Source: Clostridiales bacterium oral taxon 876 str. F0540 (lineage in GTDB: Bacteria > Bacillota > Clostridia > Clostridiales > Clostridiaceae). Taken from it: a stretch of 64,000 bases of DNA. Made by a program: the position numbers and the translations under genes. Positions within the stretch are counted from its first letter, which is position 1, and each line of letters starts with the position of its first letter. Below, in pieces: positions 15,033 to 24,334 of this stretch. Below the pieces are notes generated by a model. It made no database searches. It saw only the letters and a program-made list of their open reading frames with translations, and was not told the DNA's origin. The stretch covers positions 60,212 through 124,211 of the forward strand of contig KE993508.1 in NCBI GenBank assembly GCA_000466585.1, in the 5' to 3' direction.

Positions 15033-17141
15033 TTATAATTTAACTTCTACAGTTTTATCATGTGTTATATTCCATTTGTCAGTAGGATACTCAATTCTTT
15101 GATGATATATTCCGGTTAAGGCTTTTAGAAAAGCTTCCTTAATCTCATTCAAATCCTTTAAAGTTATGTTGCAATTATCTAATTGACCTTCATTTAACTT
15201 GCTTTTTATTATATTATTAACCATTTCCTCTATCTTAGTCTGAGTGGGCTCACTGATAGACCTTACAGCAGCTTCTACACTATCAGCCAGCATAATAATA
15301 CCTGCCTCCTTAGAGATAGGGTTTCGGCCCTGATACCTAAAGTCATCTTCAAGTATTTCTTCCGGATTCTCACTTTTATTTTTTGCAGTTACGTAAAAAT
15401 ACTTGACCAAGGAGTTTCCATGATGCTGTTCAATTATATCATGTATAATTTGTGGAAGCCTATACTCTTTCGCAAGCTCCAGTCCATCCTTTACATGAGA
15501 AATAATAATCAATGCGCTCAAATTTGCAGTTATCTTGTTGTGAGGATTATCATTTCCTATTTGATTTTCTTTAAAGAAATATGGCCTTTTTATTTTTCCA
15601 ACATCGTGATAATATGAACAAACTCTTGCCAAAACCGGATTACCACCAATAGCCTCTGCTGCTACCTCAGCAAGATTAGCTACTAATATGCTATGGTGAT
15701 AGGTTCCTGGTGCCTCAAGCAAAAGTTTTTTCAGCAAAGGGTTATTAGGATTTGATAATTCCAGCAATTTAATATTTGTAACTATATCAAAAACGCTCTC
15801 AAAGGCAGGTAGAACACCAATTGTAAGTATTCCGGCCAATCCACTGCCTACTATAGAAAAACCTGCCCTCGTAAGGTTGTCCTTTATATTATTGCTAAGT
15901 AAAAAACCTATCGAAAGTGTAGTTATAACATTCATTACTGCAATATATAAACATGAAAAAAGTATGTCATTTCTCTGTTGAAGCTTTTGGATAACCAAAG
16001 CACCAACTACAGCATTTAGTATTGCAAGAATAAGAATATCCGAATTAAAGTTAAGAGCACCACTAATAAAAACAGCATTAATTACGCCTACTGTTAATGA
16101 TACTTTATAGTTCAACAAAAGAGTTAAAAGAATTGGAGCAAAAGCAAAAGGAATCAAAAATGGAGAAACCATTCCTAAAACCCTTGCTAATATAAGAGAT
16201 ATACAATTGATAATATTCACCAATAGAAATTTGCTCCAGTCTTTATATATATCATTTTGATACTTATAAATATAAAAGCTCTCGATAAATAAAACTAAAG
16301 CTATAAGCACCCCCAAACTAATGTATATATACCACTCAGACTTTGTATTTGTATTTATCAAACCAAGGCTCTTAAGAGTAGCATATTTCTCAGGAGTTAT
16401 CTGTTCACCCTCCATAACTATTATTTGATCTTTTTTTATTACTACAGGAGGGGTGTTATTTATTGCATTATTTTTCATTTCTTCTGTTTTTTCTTTATCG
16501 AAAAAAGAGTTATGTTTTACCAGCCTGACACCTATGGCAGTTCCCAAATCTCTTGTAGCCTTGTCAAACTTCGACCTGTTAAAGTTCATCTGAACTATAT
16601 CCTGTGCTTTTTTTAAATTTTCATTGTTAACCTCTGCACTCAAGTTAGGATTGAACTGTATGCTTAAATCATAAACATCATTCATTGTATCAATAAGAAA
16701 GTTCTTCAAGTTAACCATATTCACACTATTCATTTTTATAAGATTAGTGATATCCTCTTCTGATAATCCTATATTTGAAGAATTAGCAACCTGCAAAGTC
16801 TTTTCTTTTATATCTATATTACTTTCATTAACCTGAGTAACTTTTACAAACAAAGTTGTAATTGTGTTTATAGCATTATCTTTAACATCAGTTTTTACAG
16901 TATATTGTGGTGGGACAAGACTTACGGCCTCTTTCTTTCTTGCAGATGTAGCAGCCTCGTCTATGGTATTTCTTTGAGCTCTTATGCTGACTTTAGCTAT
17001 TTCCCCTTCTTTAATATCGTACGTCTTAGTGCTTAATGAGGTTATTAAAGTAAAGTATATAATTAAAAATGTGCATAAGTAAATTAAGATATGCTTTACT
17101 TTATTATCAGCTAGAAAGCCTCTTAAATTTATCGTACCCAT
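15033..17141 (-). CDS. pgpH: 7TM-HD family phosphodiesterase PgpH
   Basis: The 702-residue membrane protein has one N-terminal membrane segment (about 17-36), an extracytoplasmic 7TMR-HDED domain (about 45-265), seven membrane segments (about 275-460) and a cytoplasmic HD domain (about 480-690) with TYHHSILVANLAE and YYHDVGKIKRP. Members of this group (PgpH) cleave cyclic di-AMP, so it probably controls that second messenger and thereby turgor and wall homeostasis. The ATG follows an AAGGTGG site. It sits between yqfD and ybeY. Confidence 0.92.
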   Translation of the reverse strand: MGTINLRGFLADNKVKHILIYLCTFLIIYFTLITSLSTKTYDIKEGEIAKVSIRAQRNTIDEAATSARKKEAVSLVPPQYTVKTDVKDNAINTITTLFVKVTQVNESNIDIKEKTLQVANSSNIGLSEEDITNLIKMNSVNMVNLKNFLIDTMNDVYDLSIQFNPNLSAEVNNENLKKAQDIVQMNFNRSKFDKATRDLGTAIGVRLVKHNSFFDKEKTEEMKNNAINNTPPVVIKKDQIIVMEGEQITPEKYATLKSLGLINTNTKSEWYIYISLGVLIALVLFIESFYIYKYQNDIYKDWSKFLLVNIINCISLILARVLGMVSPFLIPFAFAPILLTLLLNYKVSLTVGVINAVFISGALNFNSDILILAILNAVVGALVIQKLQQRNDILFSCLYIAVMNVITTLSIGFLLSNNIKDNLTRAGFSIVGSGLAGILTIGVLPAFESVFDIVTNIKLLELSNPNNPLLKKLLLEAPGTYHHSILVANLAEVAAEAIGGNPVLARVCSYYHDVGKIKRPYFFKENQIGNDNPHNKITANLSALIIISHVKDGLELAKEYRLPQIIHDIIEQHHGNSLVKYFYVTAKNKSENPEEILEDDFRYQGRNPISKEAGIIMLADSVEAAVRSISEPTQTKIEEMVNNIIKSKLNEGQLDNCNITLKDLNEIKEAFLKALTGIYHQRIEYPTDKWNITHDKTVEVKL

Positions 17142-17174
17142 AAATATCCCACCTTTTGTTTTTATACAATTTAA

Positions 17175-18314
17175 TCATTGTAGCTTTTGAGTTACAGCAA
17201 TATTTTCTTCTGCAATCACCAGTACACGAACCCTTATACTGTCCCCATTAGGTTCTGATTGTACTTGTTTATCAACTATTTTTATTGACTTATCTAAGGA
17301 TTGAGTAATTCTCGAATACAATTCATCAGCTGTAGAATTAACTACTTTCTCTGAATCTAAATTATATTTTGTTTCTACAACCTCATAATATAATTCTTTT
17401 TTGATAAATCCACTATTTTCTACTATTTTATCATAACTTTTAAATTTGTTTAAACTATTTTTTAAATAAATTCTCTTTCCTAAAACTTCTATATATAAAT
17501 TTTCTATTTTATTTTCTGTTCTTTCTTTTTTTATACCTTTAATGGGCACTTCTTTAATCTGCTCATAAAAGGTTCTTGCAATTACATCACCACTTGCATG
17601 AACAGTATATGTACTTCCCTCTTTTCCTTGCTCTCCTTTTACAATTATATCTCCTGCTTTAACTGTGTCACCTTTTTTGACAGTTGCCGAACCAGCAGAG
17701 GTATATACTCTTACTATTTGTCCATCCTTTTTCGCAACTAAATTACACGGTTCATTATCTGCTATAATACTAGGTGGAGTAACCTTGTCAATTACACTAA
17801 CATAAAGCCTTGAACCATCTATACGAGCTTTAAAATACATAATATTTTCGTTGCTTTTTATCATATTATCCTGAAGCTGATATACATTAACTTTGCTTTT
17901 TCTTATTCCAGGCATAATACCATAATTGATTAACTGCTGCCTTATCTCGTAAGGAGATAAATTATTTTCAGTCTGTATATCTATTGTCCAAATGAATCCC
18001 GATAAAAAATATAAAATAAAAACGAATATAAACACGCCGCCTACAAGAGCAAAACGTCTTCTTATTTTAAGTAAAAAGAAGGTAATACCCTTTCTATTAA
18101 TTATCTTCATTTTACTTTTTGTTTTTTGAGCAACTTCTTCAACTAAGTTAAAATCCTTTAAATTTATATCCATAATCATAGTAGTTATACTTTTTTTTCT
18201 TATATTTTTGACTTGAATATTATTCTTCCAGATCAAGTTTAAAAATTTTTCAGGAATGTGGGATTGAATTTCGATAGTTATTGTTCCGGTTTTATATTTT
18301 TTTATTTTACTCAT
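17175..18314 (-). CDS. yqfD: Sporulation protein YqfD
   Basis: YqfD-family proteins are mother-cell sporulation proteins conserved with YqfC in endospore formers. The product of about 379 residues has a basic N-terminal cytoplasmic domain, a single membrane segment (about 83-103, FALVGGVFIFVFILYFLSG) and a large outer domain with an SH3-like stretch (VKAGDIIVKGEQG). The start is uncertain: ATG at 18314 overlaps the yqfC stop by 8 bases, which suggests coupling, while ATG at 18323 adds three residues. It is the second gene of a yqfC-yqfD pair. Confidence 0.87.
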   Translation of the reverse strand: MSKIKKYKTGTITIEIQSHIPEKFLNLIWKNNIQVKNIRKKSITTMIMDINLKDFNLVEEVAQKTKSKMKIINRKGITFFLLKIRRRFALVGGVFIFVFILYFLSGFIWTIDIQTENNLSPYEIRQQLINYGIMPGIRKSKVNVYQLQDNMIKSNENIMYFKARIDGSRLYVSVIDKVTPPSIIADNEPCNLVAKKDGQIVRVYTSAGSATVKKGDTVKAGDIIVKGEQGKEGSTYTVHASGDVIARTFYEQIKEVPIKGIKKERTENKIENLYIEVLGKRIYLKNSLNKFKSYDKIVENSGFIKKELYYEVVETKYNLDSEKVVNSTADELYSRITQSLDKSIKIVDKQVQSEPNGDSIRVRVLVIAEENIAVTQKLQ

Positions 18315-18591
18315 TTCCTTCATACACCACCGATTTGAATTTTCCACTGACAGTTAAGGTACTGCCCCCCATGAATAATATTTCAAACCCACTTCCATAT
18401 ATGTCTATTAATCCCACATTTGAATTAATTTTTATTTCCCTTTCATCAAAAAGTATTACTCCTTTGTGATTTTCTATAATTATTTCGTTATCGCCAGTTA
18501 TTACTATTTTCGGTATATTAAGAACAACATCTCTTGGTAAATCTAATTTTTCAGCTATCGTTTCCTTTGTTCTAGATAATCTGTCCTCCAC
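18307..18591 (-). CDS. yqfC: Sporulation protein YqfC
   Basis: The 94-residue protein matches the small YqfC family found with yqfD in endospore formers. The hallmark DLPRDVVLNIPKIVITGD near residues 17-34 and the EIEIENHKGVI-like strand are visible; the protein is predicted to be mostly beta. Exact function is unknown, but the family is under mother-cell control in Bacillus. A terminator separates it from yqeY, so yqfC-yqfD can be a separately started unit. Confidence 0.88.
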   Translation of the reverse strand: MEDRLSRTKETIAEKLDLPRDVVLNIPKIVITGDNEIIIENHKGVILFDEREIKINSNVGLIDIYGSGFEILFMGGSTLTVSGKFKSVVYEGNE

Positions 18592-18659
18592 GCTTTACAC
18601 CCCTAGAAATTACTTCATACTAAATTTATGAATTTACAAGTTAATAAATGACAACAAAA

Positions 18660-18690
18660 AATAAAAAAGGTTCAGTTTCCTGAACCTTTA
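18660..18690 (-). terminator. Terminator after yqeY
   Basis: AAAGGTTCAG and CTGAACCTTT flank a 3-base loop, with a T-rich tail on the minus strand (the A-run at 18663-18668). It separates rpsU-yqeY from yqfC. Confidence 0.85.
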
Positions 18691-18700
18691 CTACATTTTA

Positions 18701-19147
18701 TTATTTATTTAAATGTTCTCTTACTATTTGACTAACAAGTTTGCCATCAGCTCTTCCTTTTACGCGAGGAGCTAATACCTGCATTACTTTTCCCATATCT
18801 TTTATGCTATTTGCACCAACTTCAACAGCTGCATCTTGAACAAAAACTAAAATTTCTTCTTCTGTTAACTGCTGAGGAAGGTATTCAAACAAGATCTCAA
18901 TTTCAGCATTAGCCTTATCTACTAAATCCTGTCTGTTTCCTTTTTCAAATTCTAGAATAGCTTCGCGTCTCTGCTTAACTTCTCTGGCTAAAACTTCAAT
19001 AACTGCATCGTCATCTAAGCTTATGCCATCAGTTTTTTCAACTTGTAAAACAGCCGCCTTAGCCATACTTATTGTATCAGCTCTAAATTTATCTCTAGCC
19101 TTTAAAGCTTGCTTCCAATCTTCTTGCAGTCTTTCTTTAAGAGACAT
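18701..19147 (-). CDS. yqeY: GatB/YqeY domain protein
   Basis: The 148-residue protein matches the YqeY family, related to the tail domain of the GatB amidotransferase subunit, which binds tRNA. It is found with rpsU across Firmicutes. Conserved features are the start LKERLQEDWKQALKARDK, the QVEK block, EIEILFEYLPQQLTEEE near residues 85-101 and the C-terminal KGRADGKLVSQIVRE. No enzymatic role is established. It follows rpsU by 25 bases and is probably co-transcribed with it. Confidence 0.92.
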   Translation of the reverse strand: MSLKERLQEDWKQALKARDKFRADTISMAKAAVLQVEKTDGISLDDDAVIEVLAREVKQRREAILEFEKGNRQDLVDKANAEIEILFEYLPQQLTEEEILVFVQDAAVEVGANSIKDMGKVMQVLAPRVKGRADGKLVSQIVREHLNK

Positions 19148-19172
19148 TCTTAGTACCCTCTTTCAAAGAATT

Positions 19173-19349
19173 CTATTTAAATTTTCTCTTTCTTGCAGCT
19201 TCAGATTTCTTTTTTCTCTTTACACTTGGCTTTTCATAATGTTCTCTCTTTCTTACTTCAGAAAGAACTCCTGCTCTAGCGCATTTTCTCTTAAATCTTC
19301 TTAATGCACTATCTAGTGATTCATTTTCTCCAACTCTAATTTCTGACAT
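19173..19349 (-). CDS. rpsU: 30S ribosomal protein S21
   Basis: The 58-residue product starts SEIRVGENESLDSALRRFKR and ends in a Lys/Arg-rich tail (KRKKKSEAARKRKFK), which is S21. S21 sits near the mRNA exit platform of the 30S subunit and helps initiation. The ATG follows a GGAGGGAGGG ribosome site. It leads the rpsU-yqeY unit from a strong promoter, with a 5' leader of about 75 bases that can form a GTG-CTATTTAG-CCAC hairpin. Confidence 0.97.
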   Translation of the reverse strand: MSEIRVGENESLDSALRRFKRKCARAGVLSEVRKREHYEKPSVKRKKKSEAARKRKFK

Positions 19350-19429
19350 ATCTTATCCCTCCCTCCGCTAGCACAAATTAACTATTAAAAATTAAATGCA
19401 GCATCTGTGGGCTAAATAGCACATTTTTT

Positions 19430-19459
19430 ATTATACAATAAAAGCTTATTAACTGTCAA
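19430..19459 (-). promoter_or_regulatory. Sigma-A promoter of rpsU
   Basis: TTGACA (19459-19454) and TATAAT (19435-19430), both consensus, stand 18 bases apart on the minus strand. Start is predicted near 19424. Confidence 0.8.
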
Positions 19460-19481
19460 CAATTTCATTTTAAGCTTTTAT

Positions 19482-19826
19482 TTAGCCAGGAGGCCAATTT
19501 AGGCTTCTTCCGCCTAAAAGATGAAAATGTATATGCTGCACTGTTTGCCCTGCATCTTTTCCACAGTTAGTAACAACTCTGTAGCCGCTTTCAGCAATTT
19601 TTAACTCCTGAGCTATTATTCTGGCAGCTCTGTATATAGGAGCTAAAATATTAATATTGCTTTCATCTAAAGAATTTATGCTTTCTATATGCTCCTTAGG
19701 AATAATAAGCACATGAACTGGTGCTTCCGGGTTTATATCCTTAAATGCCAGCACTTGATCATCCTCGTATACTTTATCACAAGGGATTCTACCTTCTATT
19801 ATATCACAAAATATACAATTTTCCAT
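19482..19826 (-). CDS. HIT family (HinT-like) nucleotide hydrolase
   Basis: The 114-residue protein is a HinT-type histidine triad protein, a family of purine nucleoside phosphoramidate or AMP-lysine hydrolases. The motif QHIHFHLLGG (residues 98-107) carries the triad, and IFCDIIEGRIP is the conserved N-terminus. The role in vivo is unclear. It is 26 bases downstream of mtaB and probably the last gene of the prmA-rsmE-mtaB unit, because the strong rpsU promoter starts inside its downstream gap. Confidence 0.93.
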   Translation of the reverse strand: MENCIFCDIIEGRIPCDKVYEDDQVLAFKDINPEAPVHVLIIPKEHIESINSLDESNINILAPIYRAARIIAQELKIAESGYRVVTNCGKDAGQTVQHIHFHLLGGRSLNWPPG

Positions 19827-19852
19827 ATTTCCACCTCCTTTAGTTGAAATTT

Positions 19853-21148
19853 TTAAACTAGTGTACCTAGTAAATAATCATCTTCACTGCTCTTTATAAG
19901 CGCATCCAATATCTTGCCTTCTATACTTATTGTGCTTTCAGATACTACCTTTATATAATTTGAAGTATAGCCTTCATATCTGTTAGCATCATATACTTGT
20001 TCATATAAAACTTTCATCTTCATTCCTATATATTTTTTCATAAATTCTTTTTCTAATTCATTACTCAAGCTAATAAGTTTACTGCTTCTTTCTTCTTTTG
20101 CTTCTCCAGATATTTGTTCATTCATTTCAGCAGCCCTAGTTCCTTTTCTAGGACTAAACTTGAAGATATGCATTTTTGAAAGCTTAATATTCTTTAAAAA
20201 TTCATAGGTTGTATTAAATTCTTCTTCTGTCTCTCCGGGAAAACCTACTATAATGTCAGTGGTAATTGATACATCTTTTATATTTTTTCTTAGTTCTTCT
20301 ACCACCTCTTTATAATCCTTGGAAGTATAATGTCTATTCATCCTTTTCAGCGTTGCATCACATCCGCTTTGCAATGATAAATGAAAGTGAGGACAGAGCT
20401 TTTTCATCTTAACTATTCTTTCAATAACATTACTGCTGAAAAATGTAGGATCTATTGAACCTATTCTTACTCTTTCTATACCTTCTATATTATCAATTTG
20501 CTCTAAAAGGTCTACTAATGTTACCTTATCCTCCAGATCCATACCGTAGGAAGCAGTATGTATACCTGATAAAATAATTTCCTTAAACCCATGAGCAGCC
20601 AATTCCTTAATTTCTTCCATAACTTTATCCGGTTTCTTGCTGCATACAGCACCTCTTGCAAATGGTATTAAGCAGTAAGAACAAAATCTGTTACAGCCAT
20701 CCTGTATCTTTAAAAATGCTCTTGTTTTATTTTGATATTCTTCAATGTTTAATTCTTCAAAAACATTATTTCTAAGCACATCATTAACCTCAACCATTTG
20801 AGATTTTACTTCTCTAGCCCTGTTTACCCAGTAAACAATATCACCTTTGTTTCTTGTACCCAGCACCACATCAACACCTTCAATTCTGGATACTTCATCA
20901 GGCGCTATCTGAGAATAGCATCCGACAACGGCGATTATAGCTTCTGGATTTTGTCTTCTTGCTCTGCTTATCATCTGTCTGGATTTCTTATCACCCATAT
21001 TTGTAACTGTACAAGTATTTATAACATACACATCTGCGAAACTGTTATAGTCTACGACTTCATAAGCCTCTCTTATGAACTTTTCAGTCATGGCTTCAGA
21101 TTCATACTGATTAACTCTGCAGCCTAGTGTAGCAAATGCAACCTTCAT
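19853..21148 (-). CDS. mtaB: tRNA t6A37 methylthiotransferase MtaB
   Basis: MtaB adds a methylthio group to t6A at position 37 of tRNAs reading ANN codons. The 431-residue protein shows the UPF0004 domain with three cluster Cys (TLGCRVNQ, INTCTVT, VVGCYSQ), the radical SAM domain with CNRFCSYCLIPFARG near residues 153-167, and a C-terminal TRAM-like domain. The sibling MiaB is separated by its different N-terminal signature and longer length. It lies 4 bases after rsmE, as in many clostridia. Confidence 0.94.
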   Translation of the reverse strand: MKVAFATLGCRVNQYESEAMTEKFIREAYEVVDYNSFADVYVINTCTVTNMGDKKSRQMISRARRQNPEAIIAVVGCYSQIAPDEVSRIEGVDVVLGTRNKGDIVYWVNRAREVKSQMVEVNDVLRNNVFEELNIEEYQNKTRAFLKIQDGCNRFCSYCLIPFARGAVCSKKPDKVMEEIKELAAHGFKEIILSGIHTASYGMDLEDKVTLVDLLEQIDNIEGIERVRIGSIDPTFFSSNVIERIVKMKKLCPHFHLSLQSGCDATLKRMNRHYTSKDYKEVVEELRKNIKDVSITTDIIVGFPGETEEEFNTTYEFLKNIKLSKMHIFKFSPRKGTRAAEMNEQISGEAKEERSSKLISLSNELEKEFMKKYIGMKMKVLYEQVYDANRYEGYTSNYIKVVSESTISIEGKILDALIKSSEDDYLLGTLV

Positions 21149-21152
21149 TAAA

Positions 21153-21914
21153 TTAACCCTCCCTGTTAGCTGCGCCCCCCATGTCTCCTAATTCGTACAT
21201 TAACATAGTTACGCATACAAATCCTGCTGTTTCAGTTCTTAAAATTCTTGGTCCCAAGGTAACTATTTGAGCTCCCAGATCTCTGAGGCTATTAATTTCA
21301 CTTTCTTCAAATCCTCCCTCTGGACCAATTACTACTGCTATATTTTTTACTTCTTTGTTCAAGCTGTTAATTAGATTCTTTACTCCAAACCCATCTTCAT
21401 TTTCATAGGGAACAACTATAAGATCCATATCCTTAAGGCTGCTTAAAAGTTCATCAAATTCTATAGGAGTATTTATAGACGGCAAAAGACTTCTCTTAGA
21501 CTGCTTGCACGCCTCTAAAGCAATTCTATTCCATCTGTCTACCTTTTTAAACTCTGTAATTTCACTTTTAACAACAACTCTTTCAGTAACCACTGGAGTT
21601 ATTTCTTTGATGCCAAGTTCAGTTGCCTTTTGAACTATCAAATCCATCTTGGCTGATTTTGGAAGTCCTTGGTACAAGTAAACATTAACCGGACTTTCAT
21701 TATTAATGGGAAGTTTCTCTATAAGATTTACTATTACCTGTTTCTTATTTATTTCATGTATTTCTCCAAGATACTCATTACCTTGACAATCATTAATACT
21801 TACTTTGTCTCCACATTCTAAACGAAGAACTTTATATATGTGTTTTACATCATCGCCTTCAATAAAAGCGTTATCCTCATTTATAAACTCCCTTTGTACA
21901 AAAAACTTATGCAT
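21153..21914 (-). CDS. rsmE: 16S rRNA m3U1498 methyltransferase RsmE
   Basis: RsmE methylates N3 of U1498 in 16S rRNA with SAM. The 253-residue SPOUT-fold protein has an N-terminal PUA-like part (RQRxF-type start HKFFVQREF, HVL-type KHIYKVLRL) and the C-terminal knot with VIGPEGGFEESE near residue 197 and LGPRILRTETA near 219-229, the SAM site. It is placed 12 bases after prmA and 4 before mtaB. Confidence 0.95.
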   Translation of the reverse strand: MHKFFVQREFINEDNAFIEGDDVKHIYKVLRLECGDKVSINDCQGNEYLGEIHEINKKQVIVNLIEKLPINNESPVNVYLYQGLPKSAKMDLIVQKATELGIKEITPVVTERVVVKSEITEFKKVDRWNRIALEACKQSKRSLLPSINTPIEFDELLSSLKDMDLIVVPYENEDGFGVKNLINSLNKEVKNIAVVIGPEGGFEESEINSLRDLGAQIVTLGPRILRTETAGFVCVTMLMYELGDMGGAANREG

Positions 21915-21926
21915 AGAATCTACTCC

Positions 21927-22865
21927 TTATATTTTAGCAACTATACATACCCATTCTCCAAGGGTATTAACCTCTTTTATATCAAAGCCTTCATCTTTTA
22001 ATTTATTTACTACATCATCTTTTCTTTCTCTTATAATACCTGAGCATATGAAGTAGCCTTCCTTTTCAATAAACTTTTTTACATCTGAAGCTAAAAATAT
22101 GATTACATCTGCAATTATATTAGCGACAACTACCTCTGCCTTTCCTGAAACAACCTCCATTAGATTTCCATGAAGAATCTCTATACTAGTTAAGTTATTA
22201 AACTTAACATTTCCAGCAGCAGAATCCACAGCTACCGGATCTAAATCTACTCCAACAACTTTCTTTGCACCAAGCTTTGCAGCAGTAATTGCAAGTATTC
22301 CTGAGCCAGTTCCTATATCAAATACAGTAGTATCTTTACTTACATACTTTTCTAAAGCTTCGATACACATTTTTGTGGTTTCATGAGTTCCTGTTCCAAA
22401 GGCCATACCGGGATCCATTTCAACAATAATTTCATCCTCTTTTGCTGAGTATTCTTCCCAAATTGGCTTTATAACTATTTTTTGTCCTATTTTTGTTGGC
22501 TTATAATACTTTTTCCAATTATTAGCCCAATCTTCTTCAAAAACTTCCTTAATTATTACTTTTCCTTCTCCAACATCAATTCCAATTTCTTTTAGCTCGC
22601 TTATTTTTCCATTTATGTATAATTCAATTTCAGAAATATTATCTTCTTCGTTAAAATATCCCTTAACCACAGCTGCATCTTTTCCGTACTCAAAAATATT
22701 TATATCAGCAAAATCCCAGCTTAAAGGTCCTTGCTCTCTTTCTAAAATATCCCTTGGGTCCTCAATAGCCACACCTTTAACATCTAATCCATAAAATATA
22801 CCTGATATGGGCTCTACAGCCTCACTTGTAGTAACTATCTTTATTTCAATCCATTTACCCTGCAT
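21927..22865 (-). CDS. prmA: Ribosomal protein L11 methyltransferase PrmA
   Basis: PrmA trimethylates L11. The 312-residue protein has a substrate-recognition N-terminal domain and a Rossmann methyltransferase domain with FDIGTGSGILAI near residues 180-191, GVDLDPVAVD near 204-213 and the NPPY-like ANIIADV near 248. It heads the prmA-rsmE-mtaB-hinT cluster and lies downstream of dnaJ, with a terminator between, the usual clostridial order. Confidence 0.95.
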   Translation of the reverse strand: MQGKWIEIKIVTTSEAVEPISGIFYGLDVKGVAIEDPRDILEREQGPLSWDFADINIFEYGKDAAVVKGYFNEEDNISEIELYINGKISELKEIGIDVGEGKVIIKEVFEEDWANNWKKYYKPTKIGQKIVIKPIWEEYSAKEDEIIVEMDPGMAFGTGTHETTKMCIEALEKYVSKDTTVFDIGTGSGILAITAAKLGAKKVVGVDLDPVAVDSAAGNVKFNNLTSIEILHGNLMEVVSGKAEVVVANIIADVIIFLASDVKKFIEKEGYFICSGIIRERKDDVVNKLKDEGFDIKEVNTLGEWVCIVAKI

Positions 22866-23056
22866 TGTATCAATTCCTCTCTTCTTACGTAACTTTATTA
22901 TCTATTAATAAACAATAGAAAACATATCTTTTACACGATGAAAATACTCATCTTTAAAATATTTTTCAATTTGCATAAGTTAATAGTTAAAATTGTTTAT
23001 TTATATTATACCAAAACAAACCCTATAGTAAACTTAAATAAATTTATATAGCATAC

Positions 23057-23090
23057 AAAAACTTCGCTCTATAAATTAGAACGAAGTTTT
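23057..23090 (-). terminator. Terminator of the hrcA-grpE-dnaK-dnaJ operon
   Basis: AAAACTTCG (23090-23082) and CGAAGTTTT (23066-23058) form a stem with a T-rich end just after dnaJ. Confidence 0.75.
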
Positions 23091-23095
23091 GCTGC

Positions 23096-24223
23096 TTATT
23101 TAAAGCTGTCTTTTATTTTATTAACAAAGGATTTTTTTACTTCCTCTTTGCTTTCGCCGCTTGCTTCCATAAACATTCTTAAAGCTTCTTTTTGCTTCTC
23201 GTTTAAGGTTTTAGGAACATCAACAATAACAGTTACATATTGATCCCCTCTTCCAGAACTGTTTACTCTCGGAACCCCTTTGCCCTTTAGTCTGAATACA
23301 GTTCCAGGCTGAGTACCAGCAGGAATTTCATATTTTACATCTCCATCCACCGTTGGAACTTTGATTTCACATCCAAAAGTTGCCTTAGCGAAGCTGATAT
23401 GTCTATCAATATGAATATCGAAGCCTTTTCTCTTAAATAAAGAGTGAGCCGCTACCCTTATATTTATATATAAGTCTCCTGGAGGTCCACCGTTAGCCCC
23501 ATGTTCTCCATGCCCTCTAAGAGGTATTACATTACCTGTATCTACACCTGCAGGCACGTTAATCTTAATTTTTCTATTTTTTCTTTCTTTTCCAGTTCCT
23601 CTGCACGTAGGACATGGTTCTGAAATTATTTTTCCTTTTCCACCGCACTTATCACAAGTATTTACACTTACAAAGCTTCCAAGTGGAGTATTTCTTTGTA
23701 CCCTTACCTGGCCGGAGCCTCCGCACTTATCACAGGTTTTAGGAGAAGTTCCTGGTTTTGCACCACTACCAGAGCAGGTCTCACATCTTTCATGCTTATT
23801 TACTGAAACCTCTTTTTCAACACCAAAAACAGCTTCTTCAAAGGTTAGATTAAGAGTATATTCAATATCTGCCCCTCTTTCCGGTCCATTTCTTCTCCTG
23901 CCTCCTGACCCAAAGCCGCCGCCAAAAAAGCTTTCAAAAATATCGCCAAAACCACCCATATCTGAAAAATCAAAGCCGCCGCTAAAACCACCGCCTCCGT
24001 TAAAGTCGGTAGTTCCGAACTGATCATATTGAGCCTTCTTTTCAGGATCAGATAATACCTGATATGCCTCATTAATTTCTTTGAAATTTTCTTCAGCTTC
24101 CTTATTACCTTGATTCTTGTCAGGATGATATTTAATAGCAAGTTTCCTAAAAGCCTTTTTTATCTCATCGTCGCTTGCACCTTTTTGTAAACCTAGAATT
24201 TCATAATAATCTTTTTTAGCCAT
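23096..24223 (-). CDS. dnaJ: Chaperone DnaJ
   Basis: DnaJ is the J-domain partner that stimulates the DnaK ATPase. The 375-residue form has the J domain with HPDK near residue 33, a Gly/Phe-rich linker (about 68-110), four zinc motifs (CETCSGSG, CDKCGGSG, CDKCGGKG, CPTCRGTG, about 140-210) and the C-terminal substrate domains. Start is taken at 24223 (MAKKDYYEILG, the family N-terminus); an upstream start at 24244 would add seven residues. It is the last gene of the CIRCE-controlled heat-shock operon. Confidence 0.97.
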   Translation of the reverse strand: MAKKDYYEILGLQKGASDDEIKKAFRKLAIKYHPDKNQGNKEAEENFKEINEAYQVLSDPEKKAQYDQFGTTDFNGGGGFSGGFDFSDMGGFGDIFESFFGGGFGSGGRRRNGPERGADIEYTLNLTFEEAVFGVEKEVSVNKHERCETCSGSGAKPGTSPKTCDKCGGSGQVRVQRNTPLGSFVSVNTCDKCGGKGKIISEPCPTCRGTGKERKNRKIKINVPAGVDTGNVIPLRGHGEHGANGGPPGDLYINIRVAAHSLFKRKGFDIHIDRHISFAKATFGCEIKVPTVDGDVKYEIPAGTQPGTVFRLKGKGVPRVNSSGRGDQYVTVIVDVPKTLNEKQKEALRMFMEASGESKEEVKKSFVNKIKDSFK

Positions 24224-24285
24224 CCCTATATTCACCACCTGCATTTATAAAACATTGTTTTTAGATATACTTCATAACTTAAATT

Positions 24286-24313
24286 AAGGGAGGGGCACTG
24301 TTACCCATCCCTT
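24286..24313 (-). other. Hairpin between dnaK and dnaJ
   Basis: AAGGGATGGG and a run of GGGG/CCCC with TCCCTT can pair (arms at 24304-24313 and 24286-24295). No T-run follows, so it is a candidate for mRNA processing or partial termination rather than a full terminator. Confidence 0.45.
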
Positions 24314-24334
24314 ATATATTATACTGATTATTTA

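Noticed and set aside
17175..18347. YqfD starting at 18347
   Set aside because: The extra residues are yqfC coding sequence in another frame and have no ribosome site; the start at 18314 or 18323 fits the family N-terminus.
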